From Pseudomonas triclosanedens (GTDB lineage Bacteria > Pseudomonadota > Gammaproteobacteria > Pseudomonadales > Pseudomonadaceae): a stretch of 64,000 bases of DNA. The stretch lies in assembly GCF_026686735.1 (NCBI RefSeq), contig NZ_CP113432.1, positions 3,461,001-3,525,000 on the forward strand, in the 5' to 3' direction. Below are positions 25,987 through 33,959 of this stretch, in pieces. The position numbers and the translations under genes were made by a program. The notes under the pieces are model-generated. The model searched no databases, was not told the origin of the DNA, and saw only the letters and a list, made by a program, of their open reading frames with translations. Within the stretch, counting starts at the first letter, position 1; each line of letters begins with the position of its first letter.

Positions 25987-27270
25987 ATGGACGAGGCGCT
26001 CGTTGTCTTCTCTCGGAAAGGGGTTTTTCAGACCACGATCGCCGCGCGTGATGTTCGTAGCCGGGAACATGCGCGAAAGCTGTGGCCTCTAGTATCTCCC
26101 GGCGCATCACGGCAGATGGTGACATGGGTCAGCCCCTCTTTTGAAAGCGGAAAGCTGCGTCGGCGATCCCATTTCCGGGTGCTTCCTACTCAGCACACCT
26201 TCAACCCCAAAGCGCACTTCGACGATGAAGAAGCCAGTCGGTGGCGCGCCGTGCAGGAAAGTCCCGAACACCGGCGGGCGAAAGAACTTGTCGCGGCCGA
26301 ACTTTCTCGACGCTTGGATGCTGGACTTGCGATGCCGTGGGCGTTCAAGGATGCGGATGCGTCGGACTATCCGCTGGAAGGTAACTTGTTGCTCGGCGCC
26401 GACCAGGTGGCAACCGAGCATCCCCTGGAGACGCCGTTCGGCAGCAAATTCCGGCTCGACGTTGCGGTGCTCGGCCCGCCGGTTAAAGCCGAGCCGATGG
26501 TGCTGGGCGGCGTTGAAATCGAGCTTGGCCACGCCTTCGACGGGCGCAAGGCGCTGATCGGGAAGTCGCTCGGGTTTCCGCTGATCTCCGTCGACATCAC
26601 CGAGATGACGCTGGACGAGCTCACGCCCGAGTGGGCGCAGCAGGTATTGACCGCGACCACGCGAAGCCACGAGCAGGGACGCCGGCAGACCTACATCTAT
26701 CTCCACGACCTGCTGTACCCCCTCTACGCGCAATTGCCGGTGTTTCTGGACGATGAACAGCGCCATCAGTTCCTCGTGTTTGCCGACGATGAGACCTTGA
26801 ACAAGCTGGTGGGTTGGATGAACCTGCTCGCCGAAAAGCTGGAGTACCCGAAGGGTACGGTTGCCGTTGCCCTGGTCAATGGCAAGAACGAACAGTCGCG
26901 CAAGATGCTGGAACGCGCGGGACAGGTCGTTGGCCCCGACTGGAGGGAGTTCAACAGCCAGCGATGCCTGCGGCTGACCCTGCCGCGCCCCAAAGGCCCG
27001 GCGGATCTCCAAGCGCATCGCTTCCACATGACGATGGCGCGCATCCTGCTGTCGCACACTGATGCGCTCGTTGGCTACAAGTATTGCAATGGCGTGGACA
27101 ACAACCACCCCGAAGAAGACGTGTGGGTTGCACATCGCTGGATTGCCGACCTGAAAACCCACAGTCAGCACCGCGTGTTGCCGAAGCGGTTGGCCGAGCC
27201 AATCAACAGGCTAATCGCGATTGTCTCGGACTTGCATCGCAATCTCGGGGCAGCCACTCACGGAGCGTAG
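25987..27270 (+). CDS. unknown protein, possible PD-(D/E)XK (CoiA-like) nuclease fold
   Basis: A 427-residue protein starting MDEALVVFSRKGVFQTT. I do not recognise a named family. Residues about 150-215 contain SKFRLDVAVLG, then VLGGVEIELGHAFDGRKAL, then GFPLISVDITEM: an Asp strand, an E-x-E strand and later polar residues in the order seen in CoiA-like PD-(D/E)XK nucleases. The C-terminal half is long, with YIYLHDLLYPLYAQLPVFLDDE and NSQRCLRLTLPRPKG. It sits between the HEPN protein and another possible nuclease. The nuclease idea is inferred from the motif layout. Confidence 0.6.
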   Translation: MDEALVVFSRKGVFQTTIAARDVRSREHARKLWPLVSPGASRQMVTWVSPSFESGKLRRRSHFRVLPTQHTFNPKAHFDDEEASRWRAVQESPEHRRAKELVAAELSRRLDAGLAMPWAFKDADASDYPLEGNLLLGADQVATEHPLETPFGSKFRLDVAVLGPPVKAEPMVLGGVEIELGHAFDGRKALIGKSLGFPLISVDITEMTLDELTPEWAQQVLTATTRSHEQGRRQTYIYLHDLLYPLYAQLPVFLDDEQRHQFLVFADDETLNKLVGWMNLLAEKLEYPKGTVAVALVNGKNEQSRKMLERAGQVVGPDWREFNSQRCLRLTLPRPKGPADLQAHRFHMTMARILLSHTDALVGYKYCNGVDNNHPEEDVWVAHRWIADLKTHSQHRVLPKRLAEPINRLIAIVSDLHRNLGAATHGA

Positions 27271-27277
27271 CCATCCG

Positions 27278-27985
27278 ATGTCGGAAATTATCCTACAAGC
27301 AGGCACTCTAGCCGAACTCAGGACCAAGCTTGCCGAGCTAGACATTGATGTGCCTGCGCGCTCGGAGGGGCGTCGGAATCATCACGCGGAACGCTATTGC
27401 ATCGCGCACTTGCTTGCGACACTGCCGGCTGAACGGCTTTCGTTTCCTCTGACCCTTGTCCATTCCGACAAACCAGACTTCGTGCTGACGATGTCGGGCA
27501 CTGAGGTCGGAATCGAGCATACCGAAGCGGTACCGGAGAACGTCGCCCGAGCCAATTTTCTGCGCGAGAAAGGCTTGGGGCCCGACGTTTACTTCACGCC
27601 TCATGCCACGCCCGGGGAACCTCGAAAAACGGCCGATGAACTTCGTCATGAAATCAGGGCGGACAACCCTGGCTCCGGCTGGTGCGGTGATTCACCGGAG
27701 CGTGAGTGGGCCGCCGCGATGGCGCACTACGTCGAGGAGAAAATGCCGAAGGCAACAGCAGACGGCTTCGTTCGGTATCCGGCCAACTGGCTGATCATCT
27801 ATGACAACTGGCCGTTGCCGGCTATCGACTACGCCAAGGCGGCGAAGTATTTGGCTCCGCTTCTGACGGAAATGGACGCCTTCTCTGTGTTCGATACGAT
27901 TTTTGTCCATGATGACTCGCATATGGGCGAATTCCGCCATGCTCCTGTCATCTATTCACTTGTTAAGCCGGGCTCAAATCGTTAA
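27278..27985 (+). CDS. unknown protein, possible restriction-like nuclease fold
   Basis: A 235-residue protein beginning MSEIILQAGTLAELRTKLAEL. The segment SDKPDFVLTMSGTEVGIEHTEAV has the D...G-x-E-x-T arrangement found in several restriction-endonuclease-like proteins that recognise foreign nucleic acid, and the N-terminal HHAERYCIAHLLATLP is helical. The C-terminal part (YPANWLIIYDNWPLPAIDYAKAAKYLAPLL) continues an alpha/beta pattern. No family name can be given with confidence. It ends 47 bp before the convergent HNH gene and starts 7 bp after the preceding gene. Confidence 0.6.
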   Translation: MSEIILQAGTLAELRTKLAELDIDVPARSEGRRNHHAERYCIAHLLATLPAERLSFPLTLVHSDKPDFVLTMSGTEVGIEHTEAVPENVARANFLREKGLGPDVYFTPHATPGEPRKTADELRHEIRADNPGSGWCGDSPEREWAAAMAHYVEEKMPKATADGFVRYPANWLIIYDNWPLPAIDYAKAAKYLAPLLTEMDAFSVFDTIFVHDDSHMGEFRHAPVIYSLVKPGSNR

Positions 27986-28032
27986 AGCGCGTCCCGGTGC
28001 TCTGCTGTCGGGCGCGCTGGCGATGCCTGAAC

Positions 28033-29010
28033 CTAGTCTTTCGAGGTCGTGTTCGATCCCGTCTTGTGAACGGCAAGGTCGTACCCTACTTGAACCGGGA
28101 TAACCTCTCCCTTGACAACTTCGCGACCAGTCAAGTCCAGCACTTGAACCCTGGTTGGCCCGTATCGCGCTGGGTCAGGCGAGTCCGGTGTCGGAAAAGG
28201 AAGAATCGAAATTGGCTGGCCGTTTAAGGTGAGGTCGTGCTGTTCGGAAGGTAATTGCACTTGGAATACTTCGTTTCCATAGCCAAGCACCAAGAACATG
28301 TAGGGGTAGTTCGTTACGTGTGACTTTCGTCGCAAGAGAAATGCCGCGATTAAGTCGTTCGGCATTGGCCCTGGCTGAAATGAACGAATGACCGGACACT
28401 GATCGGCAAATCGGCGAATGTGATCAGTTGACCTCACCCAGCTCATCAAGTGTGGGAAGTTTCCGATTTCTTCGTCGGGGAGCAGCGTCAGGCCGATCTT
28501 CATGAACGCCTTGAGCACAGCAACCGGCGTATAGGGATCGCGCTTGAGCTGAAAGGTGATTCGCCGGTTCACCTCGTCAATCTGGTACAGCGGATCATCC
28601 TCATACGAGGTGATACTGAAGCCCGCAGCGCCATGCTCGATTCTCCAGCCTTTCCCGTCGCCGCCTTTCTTCAACGTCGGAACGCCGCTCTTTCCACGAA
28701 TACGCGCGAAGGTGCGTGTCGGCTTCGACCAGTTGCCTAGATCGTTCTCGATGCCACGCCCGAACCCTTCATTGCAGTCGTCGCACTCATACGCGCTTTC
28801 AATGCTTTTATTGCCGAGGGCTTCCGGTATCGCGTGTGCGACCTTGCGGAAGGTCACTTCGGGCGACTTCCTGCTACAAAATCGACAGACGCGATTTTGC
28901 TTGTCGCCGAGAACCACCTTATCGCCTGGGCGCAGGAACCACTGACGCAGTATGTCGTAGTGCGTGTCGTAGAAGGCGATATTGGCTTCGAGAGAGGTCA
29001 TGAGTTCCAA
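28033..29010 (-). CDS. HNH-type endonuclease-like protein
   Basis: A 325-residue protein with an N-terminal HNH/zinc-finger unit: CRFCSRKSPEVTFRKVAHAIP, then YECDDCNEGFG. The two CxxC pairs bind zinc and the H...N region is the ββα catalytic core of HNH nucleases. The remaining ~230 residues (KPTRTFARIRGKSG to the end) are unassigned and may recognise the target. ATG at 29010 or 29001 is possible; GGAAC precedes the second. It is the distal gene of the minus-strand cargo cluster, 51 bp after its neighbour. Confidence 0.72.
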   Translation of the reverse strand: MELMTSLEANIAFYDTHYDILRQWFLRPGDKVVLGDKQNRVCRFCSRKSPEVTFRKVAHAIPEALGNKSIESAYECDDCNEGFGRGIENDLGNWSKPTRTFARIRGKSGVPTLKKGGDGKGWRIEHGAAGFSITSYEDDPLYQIDEVNRRITFQLKRDPYTPVAVLKAFMKIGLTLLPDEEIGNFPHLMSWVRSTDHIRRFADQCPVIRSFQPGPMPNDLIAAFLLRRKSHVTNYPYMFLVLGYGNEVFQVQLPSEQHDLTLNGQPISILPFPTPDSPDPARYGPTRVQVLDLTGREVVKGEVIPVQVGYDLAVHKTGSNTTSKD

Positions 29011-29061
29011 TTTTAGGTATTCATAGATTTTCGAGGCGTCTCGGCTTTTCTCCGCCTGACC

Positions 29062-30621
29062 CTAAGTTTCGTGGTCGCGACCACGAACCCAGTCGTAGTC
29101 GGGAACGAGCAGTGATCCAACAAGGCCGCCTGTCCGCTGCGGCAAACCTTGTTCGTGCTGTGAAATCGAAAGCGCAAGCATTTGGATGGCCGACCTGGCA
29201 ACACGCAAGGCGCGCAACACCTCTTGAGTAAACGGCTCCCGTCGATGATGCTCAATTTCAGGTGCTTGCCTGCTTTCTGCTGGGTCGCCAAGGTCATGCA
29301 GCACCACGAATCGATGTGTGCCCGCGTTGCGGAGGTCCTTTTGGGACCGCAAGATTCCCGCACTGCTGTCGTAGTCCTCGGCAAGTTCAACAAGGCCATA
29401 TAGGGCACTGGCGCCCCCACGAATCGCCTGTTCCACCTTTTCGTTGAGTGGGCGCACGCCAGTTGTCTTATCGGGGCTTCCTCGCCACAGCTTGCCGAAG
29501 TAGACCTTATCTGGTGGCAGCCCAAACTCGAAGTAGTGGTTTGCCGTGACAGCGATCTTGTCGAGCAGGTCGAGAGCCGTCCGGTGCGCCAAGATGAGCG
29601 CCGATGCATCTGGGCCATAGGTGGCATAGTCAAGCGTGTCCCCAAATCGACCTGTCGCGGGCCACACGTTTTCATCTATAGCCCGCCATAGCAAATCACG
29701 CGCGAGGATGAAGTCGCTCTTCAGCATGTTGAACATGGCGAACACAGGCGGAGGCATCCCAGCAGCACCGTGCTCTCGCTCCAGAATTCCGGGAAGCATG
29801 AGCCAGTCCAGCTTGCCCATGGTGGGGTCAATGAGTTCCACGACTGGCGCGAGCGCCAATCGTTCGCGTTCGACCCAATGGAGGAACGGATCTTTATGTG
29901 GGGATCGTGGCGGCGGATCACCCAATTCGCATGCGAACGCCGCGATCTGTGCCGCGGCCTGTGCGCCGGCATATTGGATGACTCGATCCCTATGCCGATC
30001 CGCAATCTTAGCCAGCATGATCGCCTCGATGCGCGTAAGTTCTGAGCAGCCACCGCGCTCATAGAGCCAAAGCAGATTGCGGGCTGCGGAACTTGCAGCA
30101 ACTCCGTTCTCCGGATCAATCTCTAGCGCGGCAAGCCATCCATCTTGGGCTTCGCCAAGCCGATAGCTGCCACTGAATTGGTTGGCGAGGTTCGTCCAAG
30201 CTTGAGTTCGCAGCGTTGAATCGGCATCCACATCCTGAGCGACCTTCCAGAAGCATCGTCGTGCTTCTGCGCGACGCTCTCTAGTTGACTCCTGATGACT
30301 CAACCAATTTGCATTACGAGGTGGGACACCTGTCGCGGCGACCAGCCCATTGGCCAAGTTATAGGTGACGTCAGCAACTGGAAACGAACTGTGAAGTTCA
30401 CGAAACAGGGCGAGTCCTTCTTCAATCGCATCCTGCTGCTGAGTCAACGCGCCACCATCGACCAGAATCGCTGCGCGTAGCCCCATCATGTTGAATCGCT
30501 CATCCGTACCAGGATCGAGATTGATCTCTCGGGCCTGTTTCACTGCTTCGGCGGGATCGCTGTTCAACAAGGCATTCAGATGAGCGGACCGCTTATAGAA
30601 CCTGTCTAGCATCGATGACAT
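29062..30621 (-). CDS. TPR-like protein with C-terminal LA2681-type HEPN domain
   Basis: A 519-residue protein. The N-terminal ~220 residues show repeated helical pairs of TPR character (EEGLALFRELHSSFPVADVTYNLANGL, EARRCFWKVAQD, YRLGEAQDGWLAALEIDP). The C-terminal ~230 residues match the LA2681-like HEPN domain as I remember it: FGLPPDKVYFGKLWRG and LRNAGTHRFVVLHDL with the R-(X4)-H pair. GGAG precedes the start. HEPN proteins with repeat sensors are typical abortive-infection candidates. It lies 39 bp downstream of the SIR2-like gene, probably in one operon. Confidence 0.75.
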   Translation of the reverse strand: MSSMLDRFYKRSAHLNALLNSDPAEAVKQAREINLDPGTDERFNMMGLRAAILVDGGALTQQQDAIEEGLALFRELHSSFPVADVTYNLANGLVAATGVPPRNANWLSHQESTRERRAEARRCFWKVAQDVDADSTLRTQAWTNLANQFSGSYRLGEAQDGWLAALEIDPENGVAASSAARNLLWLYERGGCSELTRIEAIMLAKIADRHRDRVIQYAGAQAAAQIAAFACELGDPPPRSPHKDPFLHWVERERLALAPVVELIDPTMGKLDWLMLPGILEREHGAAGMPPPVFAMFNMLKSDFILARDLLWRAIDENVWPATGRFGDTLDYATYGPDASALILAHRTALDLLDKIAVTANHYFEFGLPPDKVYFGKLWRGSPDKTTGVRPLNEKVEQAIRGGASALYGLVELAEDYDSSAGILRSQKDLRNAGTHRFVVLHDLGDPAESRQAPEIEHHRREPFTQEVLRALRVARSAIQMLALSISQHEQGLPQRTGGLVGSLLVPDYDWVRGRDHET

Positions 30622-30660
30622 AAAGGGACTCCGCTGCGCGCCATATGGCGGACGTGGTTC

Positions 30661-31665
30661 CTAGTGGGGTGGGTGAATCCAGCAACCGGGGCTTTCGCTG
30701 TCGAAGAACTCCACTTCGACATGCGCTCCCAATACATCATGGATCATCTGGAAGACCCGGTTGCAGTACGCCTGATCGCCTCGGAATACTGACACCGCCA
30801 CGCGATTGATTCCCGTATCCTTCATGCGCTGCAGGAGATGAATGTCTTGCTCGGCGAAGCCCCAGCCGTAAACCACCAGCGTGTCCCGCTGCGACTTCAG
30901 AACCTCTCTGTACACGGTGGAGAGGTAGTAGCTGTTATGGATGGAAGAGACTTTCTGAGGCCACGTTCCCTCGCTCACAAACAAAGGCACGACCTCTCCG
31001 TTTTGCCAGCGTTGAAGAACGGCCTCCAGCAGACCATCCTGAAGGTTGTGGATCTTGCGCTCTTGCTCGACCAAGTTTCGGCACAACACCAGACTGCCAT
31101 GTGCATAAAACACAAGCGAGGTTGAACGATCCCCTCGGATCGGTTGCCTGAATCGCTGCCAGTCATCGTCGAAGGCGCCACCTCCTACAAAGCAGTCCTT
31201 GAAAGCATGCTGGTCGTCGATGTCCAACCCGTAGGTCATGGCCCAGTACACCACCAAGTCGTAGTTGAGCGAAATGACTGTTTTGAATCGCTTCAGGAAC
31301 TGATAGATATTCGGCAGGTGGGCGCTTACCGCACCGTGCTCCGGGTGAATGTCGCGGACGGTTTGGATGAGGCAATCTCGGAGACTGGCATAAGCAGCAT
31401 GCGTTCGTTGATCCGGTATCTGCAGCGACCGATTGACGTTCGATGCCTGCCAGACGATCCGAAGAACCAACTCGAAATCATTGGTCTGGAAGAACTCGAA
31501 CAGGCGTTGAGCGTCCTCTGGGAGCAGATGCTGGTCGGCGGCATGCTGGAGCAGTGATGCGTAGGAGAAGCTTGGGTTGACGGAAATGCTGGCGCCGTTG
31601 CCGAGCAGGACCGTGCATCCGTAGTTTTCGGAGATGGCCTCCCATGGAGCGATCTCAAACGGCAT
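30661..31665 (-). CDS. DUF4917 family protein (SIR2-like fold)
   Basis: A 334-residue protein with the motif order of SIR2-like nucleotide-binding domains: CTVLLGNGASISVNPSFSYASLL near the start, TVISLNYDLVVYWAM near residue 130, VFYAHGSLVLCR near 185 and VVYGWGFAEQDIHLLQRM near 270. This fits DUF4917. SIR2-like proteins in defence systems deplete NAD when triggered; whether this one does is inference. AAGGGAC precedes the ATG. Gaps of 33-39 bp to both neighbours suggest co-transcription. Confidence 0.78.
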   Translation of the reverse strand: MPFEIAPWEAISENYGCTVLLGNGASISVNPSFSYASLLQHAADQHLLPEDAQRLFEFFQTNDFELVLRIVWQASNVNRSLQIPDQRTHAAYASLRDCLIQTVRDIHPEHGAVSAHLPNIYQFLKRFKTVISLNYDLVVYWAMTYGLDIDDQHAFKDCFVGGGAFDDDWQRFRQPIRGDRSTSLVFYAHGSLVLCRNLVEQERKIHNLQDGLLEAVLQRWQNGEVVPLFVSEGTWPQKVSSIHNSYYLSTVYREVLKSQRDTLVVYGWGFAEQDIHLLQRMKDTGINRVAVSVFRGDQAYCNRVFQMIHDVLGAHVEVEFFDSESPGCWIHPPH

Positions 31666-31698
31666 GTATTGTCCCTTGTGTGTCCAAGTCGGTAGCGT

Positions 31699-32481
31699 TC
31701 ACGACCGGTGGTCCTGTGCGAGATGATTTTTGAGAAGGAACCAGCACATGTTGAGCGCGAAGGAGCGGCCAAGCCGCGTCATCTGATCTTCCGGGATGCC
31801 CACCGGACGGTGAGCGCCAGGGCTCAGAAAACCGAATACACCAGCGAGTCCTCTTTCCTCTTCGGTTGTGATCTCGCCACTGATGCGCAGGAACGAAAGC
31901 ACCTCGCCCCACTTCGAGGTGTTGTAGGTCGCATGGTCTGGCGAGCGCGAAGCAACGTCGGCAGCCACATCACCTGCCAATGTCTCCAGCGCCACGCGGA
32001 CATTCACGAGCGAAGCGTTGTAGTCGGGCGGCGTCGCCCGGAACGCGCTGGCTGAATCGTTGATCTTGGCGATGATCTCCTGGGCACGAGGAGCCCCCGA
32101 GTTCTGCAAGGCGCCGATCAGGTCATCCTCCAAGGGGGCGGCGTCGGCAATCGATGGGTCGGTCTGGATCAACCTCTCGTCCTGGATGATGTAGCCGTCC
32201 AGTAGTAGGCATTGCGTCAGATCGCGCACCCGCTCGTCAAACCGGTACTTCGGATTGACTCTCGACCGCAGATCGCCTTGGGTCACCACTACCTCGGCGA
32301 GCACCTGCATGATGGTGTGGTCATCGAGCCCGCGAAGTGTGTTCAGCAGTTCGTACAGTAGTTGTCCTCGGGAGAGCGAAAGGTGCTGTACGCCGTACTT
32401 GCCCAGGAGCACGATGGAAATCATAGGCTCCTGCAACTCTAGGAATTGTGCGAGCGAATAGCGGGTTCTTTGTCCGATCAT
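31699..32481 (-). CDS. AbiJ/HEPN-like hypothetical protein
   Basis: A 260-residue protein beginning MIGQRTRYSLAQFLELQEPM. The N-terminal ~110 residues form a helical unit ending YRFDERVRDLTQCLLLDGYIIQDERLI, a pattern I associate with N-terminal domains of AbiJ-like abortive-infection proteins. The C-terminal ~110 residues (NVRVALETLAGDVAADVA, then GVFGFLSPGAHRPVG, then FALNMCWFLLKNHL) look HEPN-like. Naming is by pattern only. It precedes the SIR2-like gene by 33 bp. Confidence 0.62.
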   Translation of the reverse strand: MIGQRTRYSLAQFLELQEPMISIVLLGKYGVQHLSLSRGQLLYELLNTLRGLDDHTIMQVLAEVVVTQGDLRSRVNPKYRFDERVRDLTQCLLLDGYIIQDERLIQTDPSIADAAPLEDDLIGALQNSGAPRAQEIIAKINDSASAFRATPPDYNASLVNVRVALETLAGDVAADVASRSPDHATYNTSKWGEVLSFLRISGEITTEEERGLAGVFGFLSPGAHRPVGIPEDQMTRLGRSFALNMCWFLLKNHLAQDHRS

Positions 32482-32583
32482 GCTTCTTGCTTTCCGCGGA
32501 TTTCAGAGGAGTACGGTCTTTTCGCCGTACTTGCCGATGGCTCTAAGGAGCCTTGATGTTGTTGGAGTTGTTCAGGCAGAAGC

Positions 32584-32778
32584 TCATGGTTTCGTGATTT
32601 CGGGCTGGACTTGCACACGATTGATATCGAAAGGAAGTGCTTTATCGGCGGCAATGCGCGTGAGTAGCACCCGAATGGCATCCGAAACGGACAAGCCCAT
32701 TCCTGCCAACACGTTCGTGGCCTCCTCTTTGATATGCCGGTCAATCCGGGCGCGAACGACATCACTGCTGCTTGCCAT
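32584..32778 (-). CDS. RelB/DinJ-type antitoxin, no adjacent toxin
   Basis: A 64-residue ribbon-helix-helix antitoxin: MASSSDVVRARIDRHIKEEATNVLAGMGLSVSDAIRVLLTRIAADKALPF is the RelB/DinJ N-terminal domain, followed by a short tail. GAGG precedes the start, and TGTAGCTACA (a 10-bp palindrome near 32798-32807) upstream may be its operator. A RelE/YafQ toxin would be expected directly downstream, but the next ORF is the AbiJ-like gene about 100 bp away. It is either orphaned or it regulates or neutralises the following genes. Confidence 0.8.
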   Translation of the reverse strand: MASSSDVVRARIDRHIKEEATNVLAGMGLSVSDAIRVLLTRIAADKALPFDINRVQVQPEITKP

Positions 32779-32934
32779 CACATGCCTCAAGCTGGTTGTA
32801 GCTACATTGTGCTCCGTTTGGGCTTCGGTGTCGTTGGCTCTTTGTCATAGGCGCCCCGGCGTTCCGCCGTCGGACTCGCGGGCTGCGCCCCGCGCTTCGT
32901 GCCGAATCGCGGCCATTCGGCTTTGACCCCTGAC

Positions 32935-33158
32935 GCCTCCGGCCCTCGCGGGCCTGCGCGCTCCGCTTGCCCCCAAAACCGGGTGTGTGCAGTGAGCGGG
33001 TGTGGGCGGTCTTGCTGTTCCCTTCACCGTATCACGGCGTTCTCGCCGTCAAGGGCGGCGCGCGCCATGCGCGCTTGCGTCCTGGCGGCCGTCTGCGACC
33101 CCTGACTGCTTGCGCTGCGCCGTGCTGGCGCCGGTTCCGGGCAATTCCGCCCGAGCAA
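32935..33158 (+). repeat. imperfect ~220-bp leader repeat, copy A (upstream of radC)
   Basis: This stretch and 33722-33940 share long blocks in the same order: GGCCCTCGCGGGCCTGCGCG, GGCGGTCTTGCTGTTCCCTT, CACGGCGTTCTCGCCGTC plus AAGGGC, GCTTGCGTCCTGGCGGCCGT, and CCTGACTGCTTGCGCTGCGC before GGGCAATTCCGCCCG. Each copy ends just before an ICE gene (radC or DUF2958). The stem ACGGCG-TTCT-CGCCGT and the palindromic GGGCAATTCCGCCC are kept. It is probably a repeated regulatory leader. Confidence 0.75.
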
Positions 33159-33171
33159 CCGGAGCACGATC

Positions 33172-33678
33172 ATGTCGCAACTGACCCTCACTCTCGACAC
33201 CCCGCTGATGGTGCGCGATGGCCGTGGGCGCTATCGGCTGGCGGACGCCGACCAGATTCTGGAAGCCGCGCGCCAGGTCATCGAACAGAAGATGCAGCGC
33301 GGCGAGGCGTTCACTTCGCCGGAGGCGGTGAAGGACTACCTGCGCGCCAAGCTGGCCGGCTTCGAGCACGAAGTCTTCGCGGTGTTGTTCCTCGACACGC
33401 GCCATCGGCTGATCGACTACGTGGAGATGTTCGACGGCACGATCGACGCCGCCGACGTGCATCCGCGCGAGGTAGTGAAGCAGGCGCTGCGGCTCAATGC
33501 GGCGGCGGTCATCGTTTCGCACAACCATCCGAGCGGAAACTCCGAGCCGAGCGCGGCCGACAAGGCGATGACCTCGCAGCTTCGGCAGGCGCTGGCGCTG
33601 GTGGACATTCGCACGCTGGATCACGTCATCGTTGCGGGGACTCGCACCACGTCATTCGCCGAACGCGGCCTGCTTTGA
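33172..33678 (+). CDS. radC: RadC family protein (JAMM/DUF2466 domain)
   Basis: A 168-residue RadC-type protein, the short form common on mobile elements. It holds the JAB1/MPN metalloprotease-like motif VSHNHPSGNSEPSAAD with H117, H119 and D130 as metal ligands, preceded by LFLDTRHRLIDYVEMFDGTIDAADVHPREVVKQAL. The N-terminal HhH domain of chromosomal RadC is absent. The biochemical role is unsettled. CGGAGCACGATC before the ATG is a fair ribosome site. It marks the start of the ICE maintenance core and is closed by a terminator. Confidence 0.92.
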   Translation: MSQLTLTLDTPLMVRDGRGRYRLADADQILEAARQVIEQKMQRGEAFTSPEAVKDYLRAKLAGFEHEVFAVLFLDTRHRLIDYVEMFDGTIDAADVHPREVVKQALRLNAAAVIVSHNHPSGNSEPSAADKAMTSQLRQALALVDIRTLDHVIVAGTRTTSFAERGLL

Positions 33679-33683
33679 CCATT

Positions 33684-33704
33684 GGGGGCTTCGGCCCCCT
33701 TTTT
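33684..33704 (+). terminator. rho-independent terminator after radC
   Basis: GGGGGC-TTCG-GCCCCC followed by five T lies 5 nt after the radC stop codon. Confidence 0.85.
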
Positions 33705-33721
33705 GCTGCGCCCGGCGGCGC

Positions 33722-33940
33722 GACTCCGGCCCTCGCGGGCCTGCGCGTGCTGCGCACTTGCCGAAAACCGGGGTGCGTGGAGGTGCGAGGGAGGCGGTCT
33801 TGCTGTTCCCTTCATCGTGCCACGGCGTTCTCGCCGTCAAGGGCTGCGCGCCGATGGCGCTTGCGTCCTGGCGGCCGTCGTTGACCCCTGACTGCTTGCG
33901 CTGCGCCGTGCCCCGGAAGGGTCGGGCAATTCCGCCCGGC
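33722..33940 (+). repeat. imperfect ~220-bp leader repeat, copy B (upstream of DUF2958)
   Basis: This is the second copy of the leader found at 32935-33158, with the same block order and several substitutions and small indels. It ends about 20 bp before the DUF2958 start. Related but shorter pieces recur near 35608-35660 and 39530-39580 (TGACGCCTCCGGCCC or similar, then CTGCGCGCTTCGCTTGCC). Confidence 0.75.
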
Positions 33941-33959
33941 TTCCTTTCAGGAGTTCACC

